Part shown: positions 41,940-53,919 of the stretch, piece after piece
How positions within the stretch are numbered: the first letter of the stretch is position 1
Layout of the letters: each line of letters begins with the position of its first letter
Source: Chrysomallon squamiferum
Lineage: Eukaryota; Mollusca; Gastropoda; Neomphalida; Peltospiridae
Direction of reading: 5' to 3'
DNA length: 64,000 nucleotides
NCBI GenBank assembly: GCA_012295275.1
Contig: CM022676.1
Location: forward strand, 7,112,219 to 7,176,218
Made by a program: the position numbers and the translations under genes
The notes under the pieces: generated by a model
Databases searched by the model: none
Seen by the model: the letters and a program-made list of their open reading frames with translations, nothing else
Told to the model about the DNA's origin: nothing

Positions 41940-42185
41940 AATAATTACCACCACCTCATGGTCTACTTTTATCAGTTAGCAAGAAAGATTAGTTTTTATC
42001 CACCTACCCATAAACATGAAAAGGCATGTTTGATATCAGTCATGAGTCATTTATTGGAATGGAAAGATAGCTGTCACCACCTCATAAGATTCTTTTTAAT
42101 AATTAGCACCAAATAAATTTTTTTTATCAACCTTCCCATAGGTAGTAGGTAAACCCATATCATGGGTCATTGGTTGGAATGGTTA
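41940..42185. repeat. Two diverged ~120-bp tandem copies
   Basis: GGAATGGRAARATARYTRYC, then ACCACCTCATRRKMTWCTTT, then TTATCMACCTWCCCATA, then ATCATGGGTCATTNRTTGGA recur at 41940 and 42060. A third partial start lies at about 42170. Confidence 0.65.
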
Positions 42186-42884
42186 ATTGCTTAATGAAAT
42201 AGTAAAAATTGTTTATGAGTATTAGATAATATTAAAGCAGTGTCCAATCTTGACAAGGCAGTACATACATACCTATTGACTTATAGCATGCATTATATGT
42301 GTATTACATATGCTAATGATAATAAATAATAATAGTAGTAGTAATAATAATAAATAATAATACTATTTAGATAATACCAGTATAATACCATATTGATAAT
42401 AATAATAAAATGTTAGTATTATTTCCTGGTATTATATAAACTGATGTTAACAAAAAACTACTTCAGGAATGTGTCAGCTATTGATTGTGTTAGAAAATAT
42501 TGGCAAAAACACAAAGATATAATAATTTCACTCATCTTCTTTTTTTTTTATGAAGATCAAGGCATGCGATACATTTTGTATCTACCAGGAAATGTTTTTT
42601 TTTTTTTTATTCTATTGAACGAAAAAAAAAAAAACCCTCATTTAATCAAGTTATTATTTAGATGGAAATTTCAGATGAAAATTGCCAATTAAGCCAAACA
42701 CTATTGATAAAGCAGTGAGAGGCGATGTAACAGCAAGATTCACAGTATGAATATCTTCCATACCGTATCAGTGTGCGATTCTGTTGATATGAAATCTCTT
42801 TTAGAAGAGTGTGGTAATATTTATATGTTACAGTCTGCGTTGTAGCCAATATCTAAATTATCCGAATGAATTTCTTTACATGGC

Positions 42885-42945
42885 TAATAGGCTGTGGTTC
42901 AGTGGTTAGAACGCTTGCCTAGAGCATTCTGGAGTTTTATTGTTA
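42885..42945 (+). mobile_element. tRNA-like SINE head fragment
   Basis: TGGTTCAGTGG at 42895-42905 is a good pol III A-box in a tRNA-like 5' context (GGCTGTGGTTCAGTGGTTAG, then AACGCTTGCCT). No B-box follows. Instead a 45-bp minisatellite starts immediately, so the element looks truncated. Confidence 0.45.
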
Positions 42946-43325
42946 GACATTTTGGGAATGCTCAAGGGTTATTTTTGCATTTATTATTACAAGGATTATA
43001 GGAGTGCTTAAGAATTATTTTTTACTTTTTTTTTATTAAAAGGATTACAGAAACATTCAAGGATTGTTTTACATTTATTATTACAAGGATTATAGAAACA
43101 TTTAAGGATTGTTTTACATTTATTATTACAAGGATTATAGAAACATTTAAGAATTGTTTTACATTTATTATTACAAGGATTATAGGAATGTTCAAGGATT
43201 ATTGTTTTACATTTTTTATTATAAGGATTATAGAAATGTTCAAGGATTATTGTTTTCCATTTATTATAAACAAGGATTATAGGAATACTTGAGGATTATA
43301 TTCTTATATTTATTATTGTAAGGGA
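42945..43325. repeat. Minisatellite of ~45-60 bp, about eight copies
   Basis: The unit is TTTTACATTTATTATTACAA, then GGATTATAGAAACATTTAAG, then GATTG. It directly follows the tRNA-like fragment. Confidence 0.88.
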
Positions 43326-43329
43326 TAGT

Positions 43330-43505
43330 TACAAATAGAGGAGATATCAAAACTGTTAGTACTAAAATTATCACTATAAGTACAAGTGAGAGTGAAAAAT
43401 GTTACTCCTGAAATGGATCACAGGGGATAGTACAAAACGTTTTACTACTAAAATGCTGACTATAAGTACAAGGGATGCTCAAAATTGTGACTACCAGTGT
43501 ATCTA
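43330..43505. repeat. Two diverged ~90-bp copies
   Basis: GTTAGTACTAAAATTATCAC, then TATAAGTACAAGTGAGAG, recurs as TTTACTACTAAAATGCTGAC, then TATAAGTACAAGGGAT. Confidence 0.6.
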
Positions 43506-44058
43506 TCAAAAGTACTCAAATGGTTTATAAGTGGGAATCTTGTGAAGTCATAAAATATTTATTTATTGATTAATTTGAATCCTTATACCAATATGGGCAC
43601 TAAAACTCAGGTGCTTAGCTGTAAGACAGGACTGAAATGATTTTCTGTATCAACGCACCAATAACATGGGTCTTGAATCACTTAATAAAATACAGATACA
43701 CAGAAACGTAATCTGTAAAAATGAATGAGAAATGGCTTTTATTTAGCAAACAGAGGATACCGAGGCCAAAAAAATCAAATGAAAAGATGGAACACATTTA
43801 GTCTTTATGAAACACATACTGTGTTAATACACACCTGAGTGTGACTTCAAAGAAAAGTGGCAGTCATTATCAAGTTTGTAGTGTGGTTACACAGACACTG
43901 TTCATTATTGATAGAAGAAAGTTGAAAAGAAGGGAAAAAGAAACACTCGAGAAAGATTGATTTGTTTGCAGAATGAGAGAACAGGGAAGCATGTGTAGCT
44001 CTAAACCTGAAAATATTGTCATGTATATTTTTAATAAGAGTGTTTTATACAGACACAG

Positions 44059-44059
<1 letters not shown>

Positions 44060-44106
<47 letters not shown>

Positions 44107-44174
44107 GGAGAGAGGGAGAGAGAAGGGGAGAGAGAGAGGGGGAGAGAGAGAGGGGGAGAGAGAGGGGAGAGAGA

Positions 44175-44219
<45 letters not shown>

Positions 44220-44251
44220 TGCCTCATTTCTCTCTCTCTCTATAGAACATA

Positions 44252-44290
<39 letters not shown>
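44060..44290. repeat. (AG)n / (GGGAGA)n and (TA)n
   Basis: Purine-only AG/GGGAGAGA from about 44063 to 44216, then TCTCTC and a TA run at 44254-44288. The R/E-repeat frames are artefacts. Confidence 0.96.
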
Positions 44291-44292
<2 letters not shown>

Positions 44293-44569
44293 TTATTTAT
44301 TTATTTATGTTTGATAAAATCATTATCACTTCCAAGAGATAGTCTTATTATCTAGCAGTAAGTGATATTTTATATACACCTACCCGTAAATCATTTGAAA
44401 CAATTTGAAACAGTAGCAAATGATTAACTAGCCCAGTGGGTTCTTCATAATCTAGGATTTCTTGTATATAGGATTTCTCATGAGACAGAGACACACATAA
44501 CAAAACCTTAAATTATTTATTTATTCTTTATTAGCCCTATCTTAGGGCTATGATTTGGATAGGGAAATT

Positions 44570-44945
44570 ATTCATTGTGTTCTTGCAGAAGAGGTGATGT
44601 TTTCTGGGATGGGACTTAATACCATTTTATATAAGATTTTAAACAGACAGTACATACCTGCATCTTTAGTAAACCAGTAATGGGGCTCTGTTTGGAATGG
44701 AAAATAACCATATATGTGTACATACTTAGGAGAAATGATTATCTGAAGTATTTTATTTGAAGTATTTAGTAAACTAGAAATAGGGCAGAGATTGGAACAG
44801 GAAATAAACCAACAGATTCTCTTAGATGAAATGAATATTTGAAATAATACTATTTTAAAATAACTTTAGACAGACAGCACATACCAGAACCTTTAACAAA
44901 CTAATAAATGGGCTTTTACTTGAATGGAAATGAAGACAACATGTA
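44570..44945. repeat. Diverged ~125-bp tandem repeat, three copies
   Basis: TTTARACAGACAGYACATAC, then CTTTARTAAACYAGTAATGG, then GCTCTGTTTGGAATGGAAAA, recurs near 44640, 44765 and 44870. Confidence 0.65.
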
Positions 44946-44954
44946 CGTTGATGA

Positions 44955-45050
44955 GTATTGATCCTGTAACTAATTAATGCTTCCTTCTAGTGCATTAGCC
45001 AATGAAAATGACCGACACATCTCTGTAAAAAAAAAAAAAAATCCTGAAGT
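44955..45050 (-). mobile_element. Possible tRNA-like SINE remnant (minus strand)
   Basis: On the minus strand, TTGGCTAATGCACTAGAAGG (A-box-like) and ACAGGATCAATACTC (degenerate B-box) are about 35 bp apart. Poly-A occurs on the plus strand at 45029-45043. The match is weak. Confidence 0.3.
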
Positions 45051-45554
45051 TGTAAATCTTGTGGTATTTCTCTGGCCTGTCCATTCGTACTGAAATAAAC
45101 AGAGATTTAGATTCGACTTCTTTTGATAAAACAAATCTATTGATTTGATAACACCCTTAGGAGAAGGAAGTGTTTGCGTGGAAAAACAAACCTCAGTCTT
45201 GTTAGAGTTTTTGTCATGTCCCAGATGATCAAAGTCTAGACGTTATTATTGTATGCACATAAAGAAAAACAAAAACCAGTTTCATAGAGGTTTTAAATTT
45301 TTTATTTTTATTTTATTTCCTTTCTTTCTTTTTTTTTTTTTTTAGGAATCGGAATAGTTCAGTTTCCATTTCAACAAAGGCTTTTTCATTGGTTTATCAA
45401 AGATCTTTCTTTCTGTTTATGGGAGGGAGCTTATATAAAAAAATTTGTGCACTGATCACTGAATGCTCTATTAATTAAAAAAAAAAAAAAAAAAAAAAAA
45501 AATATCAAACAGAATTTTGAAACATTAACATACATTACCATTTCCCCTTCATGC

Positions 45555-45559
45555 ACATG

Positions 45560-45604
<45 letters not shown>

Positions 45605-45653
45605 TTTTCTTTCCAGTCACATATACTACATGTCTATCCAAACATATAAACAG

Positions 45654-45717
<64 letters not shown>

Positions 45718-45868
45718 TCTCACAGACTCACTATATATATATATAAACACACACACACAAACATACAGACATACAGAAACACACTTACCATATATATATA
45801 TATATACACACATACAAACATAAACACAAACACACACAAACAACATATACAAACACCCACACTTTCCA

Positions 45869-45905
<37 letters not shown>

Positions 45906-45960
45906 AACACACACACAAACACAATACACACACAAACAAACAAACACACAGACACACATC
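45555..45960. repeat. Large (AC)n compound microsatellite block
   Basis: About 400 bp of AC, with embedded (TA)n at about 45733-45745 and 45790-45806. Confidence 0.96.
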
Positions 45961-46215
45961 TTTCACCTGACAAGCTGATAAGCAGATATGACAAACACGT
46001 CGCAGATATAACCAAATTGAACCGGGCGACCCAAAAATAATGTCTGCTTCATTATCTAGATCATAGACCTAGGAGCGATTCTCGAAAGCTGAGATCCAAA
46101 CTTATTAAAACTGTTCCCTTGAGAATCTTAATACTCCGCATACAGAGGCCTGGAGATATTACAGATTTTCTCAACAAAAAGCTGAGTGGATGTGTCTCTC
46201 GATTTTGAAAAAAAC
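45960..46215. promoter_or_regulatory. Complex-sequence island, candidate regulatory element
   Basis: Non-repetitive sequence with GC patches, such as CAAATTGAACCGGGCGACCC, CTAGATCATAGACCTAGGAG and ATACTCCGCATACAGAGGCC. It sits between two microsatellite blocks and has no exon signals. Confidence 0.3.
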
Positions 46216-46327
46216 TATTGAAATTTTTTGAAGTACTTGGATGTGAAATGGTATTGTTAATAGTGATGGATGGCTAGATTGGGAGATGTTTGTAAATTGT
46301 GTGTGTTGTATGTTTGTCTATGGATGT

Positions 46328-46405
46328 TGTGTGTGTGTGTGTGTGTGTGTGTATGTAAATGTATGTTTGTATGTGTGTAAATGTATGTGTATATTTGTGT
46401 GTGTA

Positions 46406-46459
<54 letters not shown>

Positions 46460-46515
46460 TTTATTCATATACATACATATATTTGTGCATATATATACAT
46501 ATATACACACATATT
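46328..46515. repeat. (TG)n, (TATG)n and long (TA)n
   Basis: TG at about 46328-46353, TG/TATG to 46417, TA at about 46418-46456, then ACATA. Confidence 0.96.
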
Positions 46516-47074
46516 TATCCATATTCAAACTTGGTAACTAAGGAATATAAATCCATTACAACATTCAGTTTTAGAAACTTTTTTTTTTCATTAGATTCTA
46601 TACAATTAAAATTATTTTTTACTATTTTATTATAAAATTGTATAATTTATATAAGCAATCCATTAATATTTACATGTCTATAGTAAAAAATAAAACTTGA
46701 TTAGTATAAAAACAAATTTAAAAAAACCCCACCAAATCCTCCAGTTATAATAATACATCATTTATTATTCAGAGCATCTTTAAGAAATAATAAAAAAAAA
46801 TAATTTAAAGAATTCAAACATTTGCAAATGTAGAAAAAGAACAAAAGAATATTTACTGAGAAAAAAAAAAAAAAAAAATGAAGAAATAAAAATTGAAACA
46901 GAATGACAATTTACTTAAGACAAATATGAAATATTTATTCTGTTGCAATTAGGTATCAAATATTTAATTATTGGATTTGAAAAAAGAACAGGTAAGTTTG
47001 TACAGTGACATCTAACACATGGAATCATTAGTTATCTTCAGGTATCAGGTAGGATAATTAGTTTACCTTTCTTT

Positions 47075-47265
47075 GATGTTCACCTGTAGCCCAGTGGTTA
47101 GTCCACAGGCTTGAAACAGAGGCTGTGGGATCAATTCTCACTGCATGAAGGGTTAATTGTGTAAAAGGCATAAAATTGATTTCTTGAGTAAATATTTTAA
47201 TAGCTTGACTTTCCATGTTCTTGAAGTGATCGAAAAATATTGAAAGATCCAATGATAGTATCATG
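47075..47265 (+). mobile_element. tRNA-derived SINE with intact A-box and degenerate B-box
   Basis: The head reads CACCTGTAGCCCAGTGGTTA. It carries the A-box TAGCCCAGTGG (47087-47097) and, 30 bp on, GGATCAATTCT (47128-47138) as a diverged B-box. The body runs through an AT-rich segment and ends at a (GAT)n tail beginning near 47275, as many SINEs end in a short simple repeat. Exact ends are uncertain. Confidence 0.6.
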
Positions 47266-47515
47266 TGAATATAATGATGATGATGATGATGATGATGATA
47301 ATGCTGATGATGGTGATGATAATATTAATAATAATAAATGATAATAATAATGAAAATGATGATTATTATAGCAATAGTAATAATGATAATAATAAAGATA
47401 ATGTTGATAATAATGATACTACTACTGCTACTAACAACAACAACAACAACAACATAGACAATAATAATAATAACAATAATAACAGCAACAGTAACAACAA
47501 TGTAATTAAATACAC
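47266..47515. repeat. (GAT)n / (AAT)n / (AAC)n
   Basis: Triplet repeats directly downstream of the SINE-like body, changing composition from GAT to AAT to AAC. Confidence 0.93.
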
Positions 47516-47976
47516 AAAAACCACAAAACTAACCACAAAAAAATCCCTTCTTCCAATATCACTTTGACTATTCCATTATAAAAATTACATCTTCAGTCTC
47601 CAACCATTCCATCCATTAATAATAATACTTTATCAAATGGTGTGGTATGTGCTGTGCTGTTTATGAGAAGGTACACATTAACAATTCCTTGGGGCTAACT
47701 GTCTAGTCTAGCCTTATGGTATGGTAGCAATGGTTATCTTCTTCAATATCATCAGTTTCATCATCATCATCAGATATTTCCATGCAAACCAACACAGACA
47801 GTTATCTTTAATGTGTTGTATAGTAAAAAAAAATGGTGGAATCAATAATATAAAAAAAAAAAATGTCCTTGACCTTACAGTGTTAGGTTAGTAGGTATTT
47901 CTTATCAGAAAGTGTTTTATTATTTAAGCACACAAATTGGAATACACATCAGACAGGAACCTAATGAACCGTAGCA

Positions 47977-47990
47977 GTTACCATGGTAAC
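47977..47990. promoter_or_regulatory. Perfect palindromic RFX X-box
   Basis: GTTACCATGGTAAC is a perfect match to the X-box consensus. With flanks (47975-47992, CAGTTACCATGGTAACTG) it is an 18-nt perfect palindrome. RFX factors bind such sites in animals. Confidence 0.55.
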
Positions 47991-48089
47991 TGTTTTGTTC
48001 CTGACCAATAATTTGGGATTTATTTCTTATGTGTGGTTTTTAATCATGGATTCCAGTCTTCTTTTTTACTTCTTTTCTTGTTTCTTTTT

Positions 48090-48092
48090 ATT

Positions 48093-48133
<41 letters not shown>

Positions 48134-48205
48134 CTGAACAGGAAAGAAGGGAATTAGATGATATGTTGTAAATTTGTTTTTAATTTAAAAAAAAAAAAAA
48201 AAATA
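48090..48205. repeat. Poly-T (long) and poly-A
   Basis: Poly-T at about 48098-48133, poly-A at about 48187-48203. Confidence 0.97.
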
Positions 48206-48580
48206 TAAATAAAAGATGTAGATGGATAGACACTTTGAAATTTTCTTATATCACGTTCCATGGGGAGGGGTGCAAAGAAGAAGCAAGGAGATGTTGTAAT
48301 CCATTTTGATGCCATTTTTTTATTTTTTTTCACAAAATCATTATTTAAATTTTGATTCTTTTTTCTTTTTTTTTTTTTTTGTAATCCAGAGTTGTAGTTT
48401 TATAGTAGTTGGTTTTTAAGGAGTGATAGGTCACAGGAACAGTTCTTCATTGGTATGAGCTTTAGACTATTTACCATTCTAGCCAGTGTCTCACAAATGT
48501 TGTTTCATACATCATATGCTATGTTCGGTTTTTTTTTCATTGTTTTTTTTCTGAAGGTGTGTGGCTTGTGAAAAATAGCT

Positions 48581-48625
48581 GTTGCCATGGTGATAAGGGC
48601 TCTCTGTTGTTAGTATCATGGTAAC
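48581..48625. promoter_or_regulatory. Two weaker X-box-like sites 30 bp apart
   Basis: GTTGCCATGGTGAT (48581-48594) has a perfect left half. AGTATCATGGTAAC (48612-48625) has a perfect right half. They lie in a short complex-sequence island between poly-T tracts. Confidence 0.35.
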
Positions 48626-49396
48626 AGGTTTTTTTTCTTTCACTTCAAGATTTTCCTGGAATGCTCTATATCCCCAATCAAATAAACTTTAAATTTTGTT
48701 AATGGATTTCTTATTTTTTATTTTATTTTTTTTTATTTTTTTTTTGTTCTCAATTATGACACAAAATCTTACTGAAGGCATTATTTTTAAAATCCTTTTT
48801 TTATTATTAGTATATTTTTTTTTTTTATTAAAACCATACTTCCTGTTTTAAAGATTTAAAAAATTTGTTTCTAACTAAAATCAAAATTAAATTTTGATTT
48901 AAACATTATTTAGACATTCCAGATTAAAAAATATTTAAGTTCAGTAAAAATAAAAAAAATAAATTAAATAAAATAATAATAATTTTTATTCTTAACTAAA
49001 GTCACCAGGAAAATTCCTGATTTAAATTATAATCAGAACATTGAAGATTCAGACTTTTTTTTTAAATTTAACGTTAAAACCGAAGAAAATCATCACAAAA
49101 AAACACATTTTAAAATTGTCTAACATCACAAACAAATTCCTCGTTAAATATTTCATGAGTTAAAAAAAAAAAATTTTTTTTTTTTTAAATCTGAGTACTC
49201 AAAGGTCGATGGGTTGTGGTGTGTTGGTGAATAGATGTGTGTGATTATTGAAGTGAAGTTCACACAGACTGAGCTGTGAAGTGGAGAGAGCTGATGTTCA
49301 GCTGGGTGAAAATGAGGCTCACTTTTCAATATTATCTCTGGTAATAGGCCCATTACATTTCTAATAGACACCTGATAACATCTTTAAATGCAAACA

Positions 49397-49410
49397 GTTG
49401 TCATGGCGAT
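49397..49410. promoter_or_regulatory. X-box-like site
   Basis: GTTGTCATGGCGAT keeps the palindromic layout but has three departures from consensus. It is the fourth such site within 1.45 kb. Confidence 0.25.
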
Positions 49411-49429
49411 GACTTAGAATTTTTCGTTG

Positions 49430-49640
49430 TTGTTGCTGTTGCTGAAGATGATGATGTTTTGTTGGTGGGGTTGTGGGAGTTTGTTTTGGTGATGATCTGT
49501 CATGATGATGATGATGATGATATGCTTTGAGTTGTTATTGTGATGATGATGGTGATGATGATGATTCTCTTATGATGATGTTGATTCTGTGTTATGATGA
49601 TGATGATGATCTAGTGTCATTATTATTATTATTTATTTAT
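49430..49640. repeat. (GAT)n-type triplet repeats
   Basis: GTT/GAT/ATG triplets from 49430 on, then ATT/TTTA. Confidence 0.9.
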
Positions 49641-49747
49641 TTATTTTATTTTCAAGAATTCAAATTTATTTTTATTTTTATTATTTTTTTATGTCGTTTA
49701 ATAAATCAGTTTTAGTTTTGATGGACTTTTCTAATTGTTTTTGACTT

Positions 49748-49754
49748 TTTTTTT

Positions 49755-49794
<40 letters not shown>
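49748..49794. repeat. Poly-T tract
   Basis: T-run of more than 40 bp with one C. Confidence 0.97.
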
Positions 49795-49795
<1 letters not shown>

Positions 49796-50019
49796 TCTAA
49801 CCCATATTAGACATCAATTTTATTTATCCATTCACTGTATCGCTTACATTTTACGACTTATATAGGTTACACTTTTATCACACGTCGGGTATCAGTTCTG
49901 TTTTATCATCTGTTACATCAAGTTTTGTTTTATCCACACATTACATATCAAATTTATTCCATCTGCCATAAATCCTTCTCAGTATTTGATTGCTTTTTCC
50001 TTTTCTCTTTGATAAATGG

Positions 50020-50260
50020 GCAGAGATAAACAGACAGTCCTCTTCAAAAATATTCCTAAGATGGATGCCTAACAACAGAGGCTAAATGCGTTGATCTCCA
50101 AGGCTTTGAATTTCTCTCTTTGGACCATTTTCCATTTAACAACCCGATCGTCTGCCGGTGTTTGTCTCTCTCTATGAAAAATGAACAGATGCTATCTCAG
50201 CGAATGTTTTGACCCAAATGTCATATTTCTGACTATGTTACTGGCACCAGTCAGTTAGGA
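50020..50260. promoter_or_regulatory. Complex-sequence island, candidate regulatory element
   Basis: Non-repetitive, with GAGGCTAAATGCGTTGATCT, CATTTAACAACCCGATCGTC and GATGCTATCTCAGCGAATGT. No exon signals were found. Confidence 0.3.
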
Positions 50261-50565
50261 TAATGCTTAGGTGTAATGTGGGGAGAAAAAATGAGCATTT
50301 GTCGGAATTGGAAAAAAATGTTAATAAGGGTAAGCATTATGGAACTGATTTTTTTTTTTTTTTTTTTTTTTTTTCGTTTTTGAAATGATTATAGAGCACT
50401 TTGTGGAACTGGAAATATTACTGTAACAAGGGTAAGATTTCTGGAGTGGATTTATTCCATTTCTTGATATGATTATTATTATTTTTTTTTATAAATATGG
50501 GATGTGATAATATAGAGCATCTGTTGGAATTGGAGAAAAGATTCATAGTATTGATATAGATACAC

Positions 50566-50648
50566 ATACGTACACACACACACATACACACACACACACA
50601 CACATATATATACATATACCTACAGAACTTATCTTCATACACATACAC

Positions 50649-50696
<48 letters not shown>

Positions 50697-50705
50697 GACA
50701 CACAT
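50566..50705. repeat. (AC)n microsatellites
   Basis: AC/TACA at 50570-50604 and pure AC at about 50655-50692. Confidence 0.96.
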
Positions 50706-50739
50706 ATCTTCACCCCATTATTTTAATTATCTATTCACT

Positions 50740-51060
50740 TTGCCTCAGATTCGTTAAACTGTGCCACGGGTATGAATTTTGCCAGTCAATGATGGCGCCA
50801 AACGTTCATGAATGATTCTCTTTAATGTGTGAACCGGCGAGCAAGGGAACATTTAAATCTTGATCCCAGCAGCAATTAAGTCAGGCTAATTCATTTCATG
50901 AATTATTAGCAGTGTTAATTTATAGCCTGGCTCAAAGAAGAGGATTATTAACAATGTAGAACCTGTGAAATAGATTATCTGATTTATGTCATGGGTCGTT
51001 GGTGTGATATAAAAAATATTGCATGTTCTGGCCTCTTAGAATTCCATGAAGGTATCTGAG
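50740..51060. promoter_or_regulatory. Candidate conserved non-coding element with nested inverted symmetry
   Basis: This is the clearest enhancer-like island. It includes CAATGATGGCGCCAAACG, GAACCGGCGAGCAAGGGAAC and AGCAGCAATTAAGTCAGGCT. The segment CTAATTCATTTCATGAATTATTAG (50886-50909, given here only as its CTAAT...ATTAG ends in practice) is near-palindromic. The arms GTCAGGCTA (50880-50888) and TAGCCTGGC (50923-50931) pair at eight of nine positions around it. ATTA/TAAT homeodomain cores are frequent. No coding potential was seen in either direction. Confidence 0.4.
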
Positions 51061-51469
51061 TATAGAGCAGGTTTTTTATTTTATTATTATTATTATTATT
51101 ATTTTTTTTTTTTTATGATTTAGTAATAAATTTTGTTTGATGGACTTTTATATGTGATAAAGTTTTTCAAAAAAAAAAAGTGTAAAAATTAATTTATGCT
51201 ATTTTTTTTTTTTTTTTTGGAATTTGAGGTATTGCATTATATGTTTAAGTGAGAAATAGAAGTGAAAAGGAATTGTTATTTTTATAATTATTATTTAAAT
51301 TAAGTAATAAAAATATGATAAAATATTTAGAGTTAAGGTATTAAGAAAATGTAAAATTTAAAATCAAGAAGAAAAAAAGAAATGAGAATAAAAAAGAAAA
51401 AATGCTAAAATTAAAATATATTCAACACAAATAAAAACATTACAAATAAATAAATAAATAAATAATGTT

Positions 51470-51540
51470 CTCTTTCTTCTGATTATTATTTTTATTATTA
51501 TTATTATTATGATTTTTAGTAGTAGTAGTAGTAGTAGTCA
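51470..51540. repeat. (ATT)n and (AGT)n
   Basis: ATT triplets at about 51480-51511, then AGT triplets to 51538. Confidence 0.93.
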
Positions 51541-51667
51541 TTGGTGTTGCAACAACAAAAGTACAATAACAAAAGCAAAAAGGAAAAATGGACATTCCAA
51601 TATGGCCACCATTTACAACTATCAACAAATCTGTCTGACATTTGACCTTATAATAACAATAAAAACA

Positions 51668-51812
51668 TACACACACACACACACGCACACACACACACAC
51701 ACACTCACATGCATGCACAAACATCATAAATATATGCTCGTTTTATTCTAACAATTCTTCTTTTGCTTAATGAACAACCAAATAATCCTTACACACAAAC
51801 ATCAACACACAC

Positions 51813-51855
<43 letters not shown>
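51668..51855. repeat. (AC)n microsatellites
   Basis: AC at about 51671-51703 and 51815-51850. Confidence 0.96.
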
Positions 51856-52423
51856 CACATGACTATGTATGTTTGGATATATGTATGTGTGTATATATAG
51901 ATACATGTTTAAGAACCATTCATTCCTTAGACCAAGCAGACACATCATACAGATTAAGTAGAGAAAACTTGGCAGATTAAATGTGTATAATTTGTGTATT
52001 GATTTATGAATTGAGAACATGACAAGTGATAATTTCTGTCAGTAAGTAAACACAAAATGATACACTGTGTCTTTACGCTCAAAAATATAGTCCCTCCCAG
52101 TAGACACACGGAACTATTTAATGTCACTTATTTGGTCTGTTGCAAAGGAAAACATTTTAGATTTGTGGTTTAAAAATATTAAAAAAATAAAAATGTCAGT
52201 GAAGAAATATGGTAAAAATATTTAATACATTTTTTGAAGTGTTTATAATTGAGATTAGTGTGAAAGTAAAATTGTTGATGTTTTAATAATTTTTGTCAAA
52301 GATTGTTTGAAAGAAGGTCATGTGTTGGCAAGGAAACCGTTTTTAAATTGAGAAGAATTTCAATGCACTTTTGTAAAAAAAAAAAAAAGAAATTATTTAT
52401 TTATATTAGATGGATTTGTTGTA

Positions 52424-52424
52424 T

Positions 52425-52486
<62 letters not shown>

Positions 52487-52514
52487 AAAGAGAGAGATAA
52501 AGAGAGAGAGAGAT

Positions 52515-52548
<34 letters not shown>

Positions 52549-52558
52549 AGAGAGAGAT

Positions 52559-52595
<37 letters not shown>

Positions 52596-52596
52596 T

Positions 52597-52648
<52 letters not shown>
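52424..52648. repeat. Compound (TG)n(AG)n with embedded GATAAAGA units
   Basis: TG at 52426-52462, then AG runs punctuated by GATAAAGAGAGA every 12-40 bp up to 52646. Confidence 0.96.
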
Positions 52649-52649
<1 letters not shown>

Positions 52650-53039
52650 ATGTATTTATGCCTATGTACGATATCAAATTTATGTCCTGTTCTTATAAAT
52701 ATTGAATATATGTATGTTTGTGTATGTGTGTGTGTGTATATATATATTATATACACATACACTCAAACATTCATATATACACCTATAAGCATACACATAT
52801 ATAAATTAAACAATTTAAGAATACAATAATAATAATAAAAAATGTAAAAAGAAAACACTGATATAAATAATTCTCTTATGGGCTGTCATCACCTTTCACT
52901 GTCCGTCTGTCTGATTGACTTAATCTGTTTATGTAATTAGTTTATTGTGTCAGCTCAGAATGTGTCATCACTTACCAAGCCCCGACAGAAATCTCCTCCA
53001 GGCAAGTGTTTCTTTGTTCACAGAATTAAAGTTCTGTTG

Positions 53040-53351
53040 CTCTTTTTTAATTTTCTAAATTTACTTTGTTTTTTTATTTATTTAATTTCTTTACCTTTTA
53101 TTTTATTTATTCAGTTTCTTTTTTTCTTTGTTTTGTTTTTTTTGTTATTATTATTTAACTATTATTTTTATTTTCATTTTTTTTCTATGAAGTTGTCTTT
53201 TTTTTTTTTTTTTGGTCTGAATTTAGTTCCATCTTTTAAGAAAAAAAAAAAAAAAAAAAAAGTTATTGTTACAATTCTTATTGTTAATTTTTTTTTCTAC
53301 TTTTGCCTGAAATATCTTCTTTTTAATTTTAAATTTGTCTACATTTTTTCA

Positions 53352-53388
<37 letters not shown>

Positions 53389-53525
53389 TTCTCTTTTTTG
53401 TAAATTTGTTTTTCTTGGGTTTTTTTCTATATTTTCTATTATTACTCAGTTTGTCATATTTTTATTTTCATAATTTTTCTTTCAATTCAATTCTTTTTTT
53501 TTTCACATTTTTTTTCTATAACAAT
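53040..53525. repeat. T-rich low complexity with two poly-A blocks
   Basis: T/C-rich tract, poly-A at about 53240-53260 and 53358-53385. The long F/L/K-rich frame is an artefact. Confidence 0.9.
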
Positions 53526-53919
53526 TTATGCAGCAGAGGCCTCTCACATAACTAAATCATGTATTTTTGATATTCATATCCAACATCATGAATTAAACCT
53601 CAATGTCTCTTTAAAAAAATGTCCCCATAACATTCGTACCCTGACCTGTGCTATTTTATATTCAAAACCAGTTCTAAGAATTACATCTGGACACAACAAC
53701 TAACCCAGAGGCGAAACCAGTACATTCATTCTGAACCAGTAATTTGGATATTAATGTAGGCCAAGGGTTTGTCAGTGGACAGAAACCTCACTAGTTTTGG
53801 TGTCAAATTATAAGAGTCTAGACAGCTAAAGGGTTAACTATAACTCAGACTGGCAACCTCTATAATGACAAATTTAAAAAGCTGTTGTGTTTGCTCTAAG
53901 GTGAAAGTGATGGTATTCC

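Noticed and set aside
44016-44342. Arg/Glu repeat frame resembling an RE-rich splicing-factor domain
   Set aside because: It is a direct translation of (AG)n/(GGGAGA)n followed by (TA)n.
52963-53031. Minus-strand exon-like segment (AACAG acceptor, 58 open nt, GGCTTG|GTAAGT donor)
   Set aside because: Too short to judge, on the opposite strand to the presumed host gene, and with no partner exons. Probably chance.
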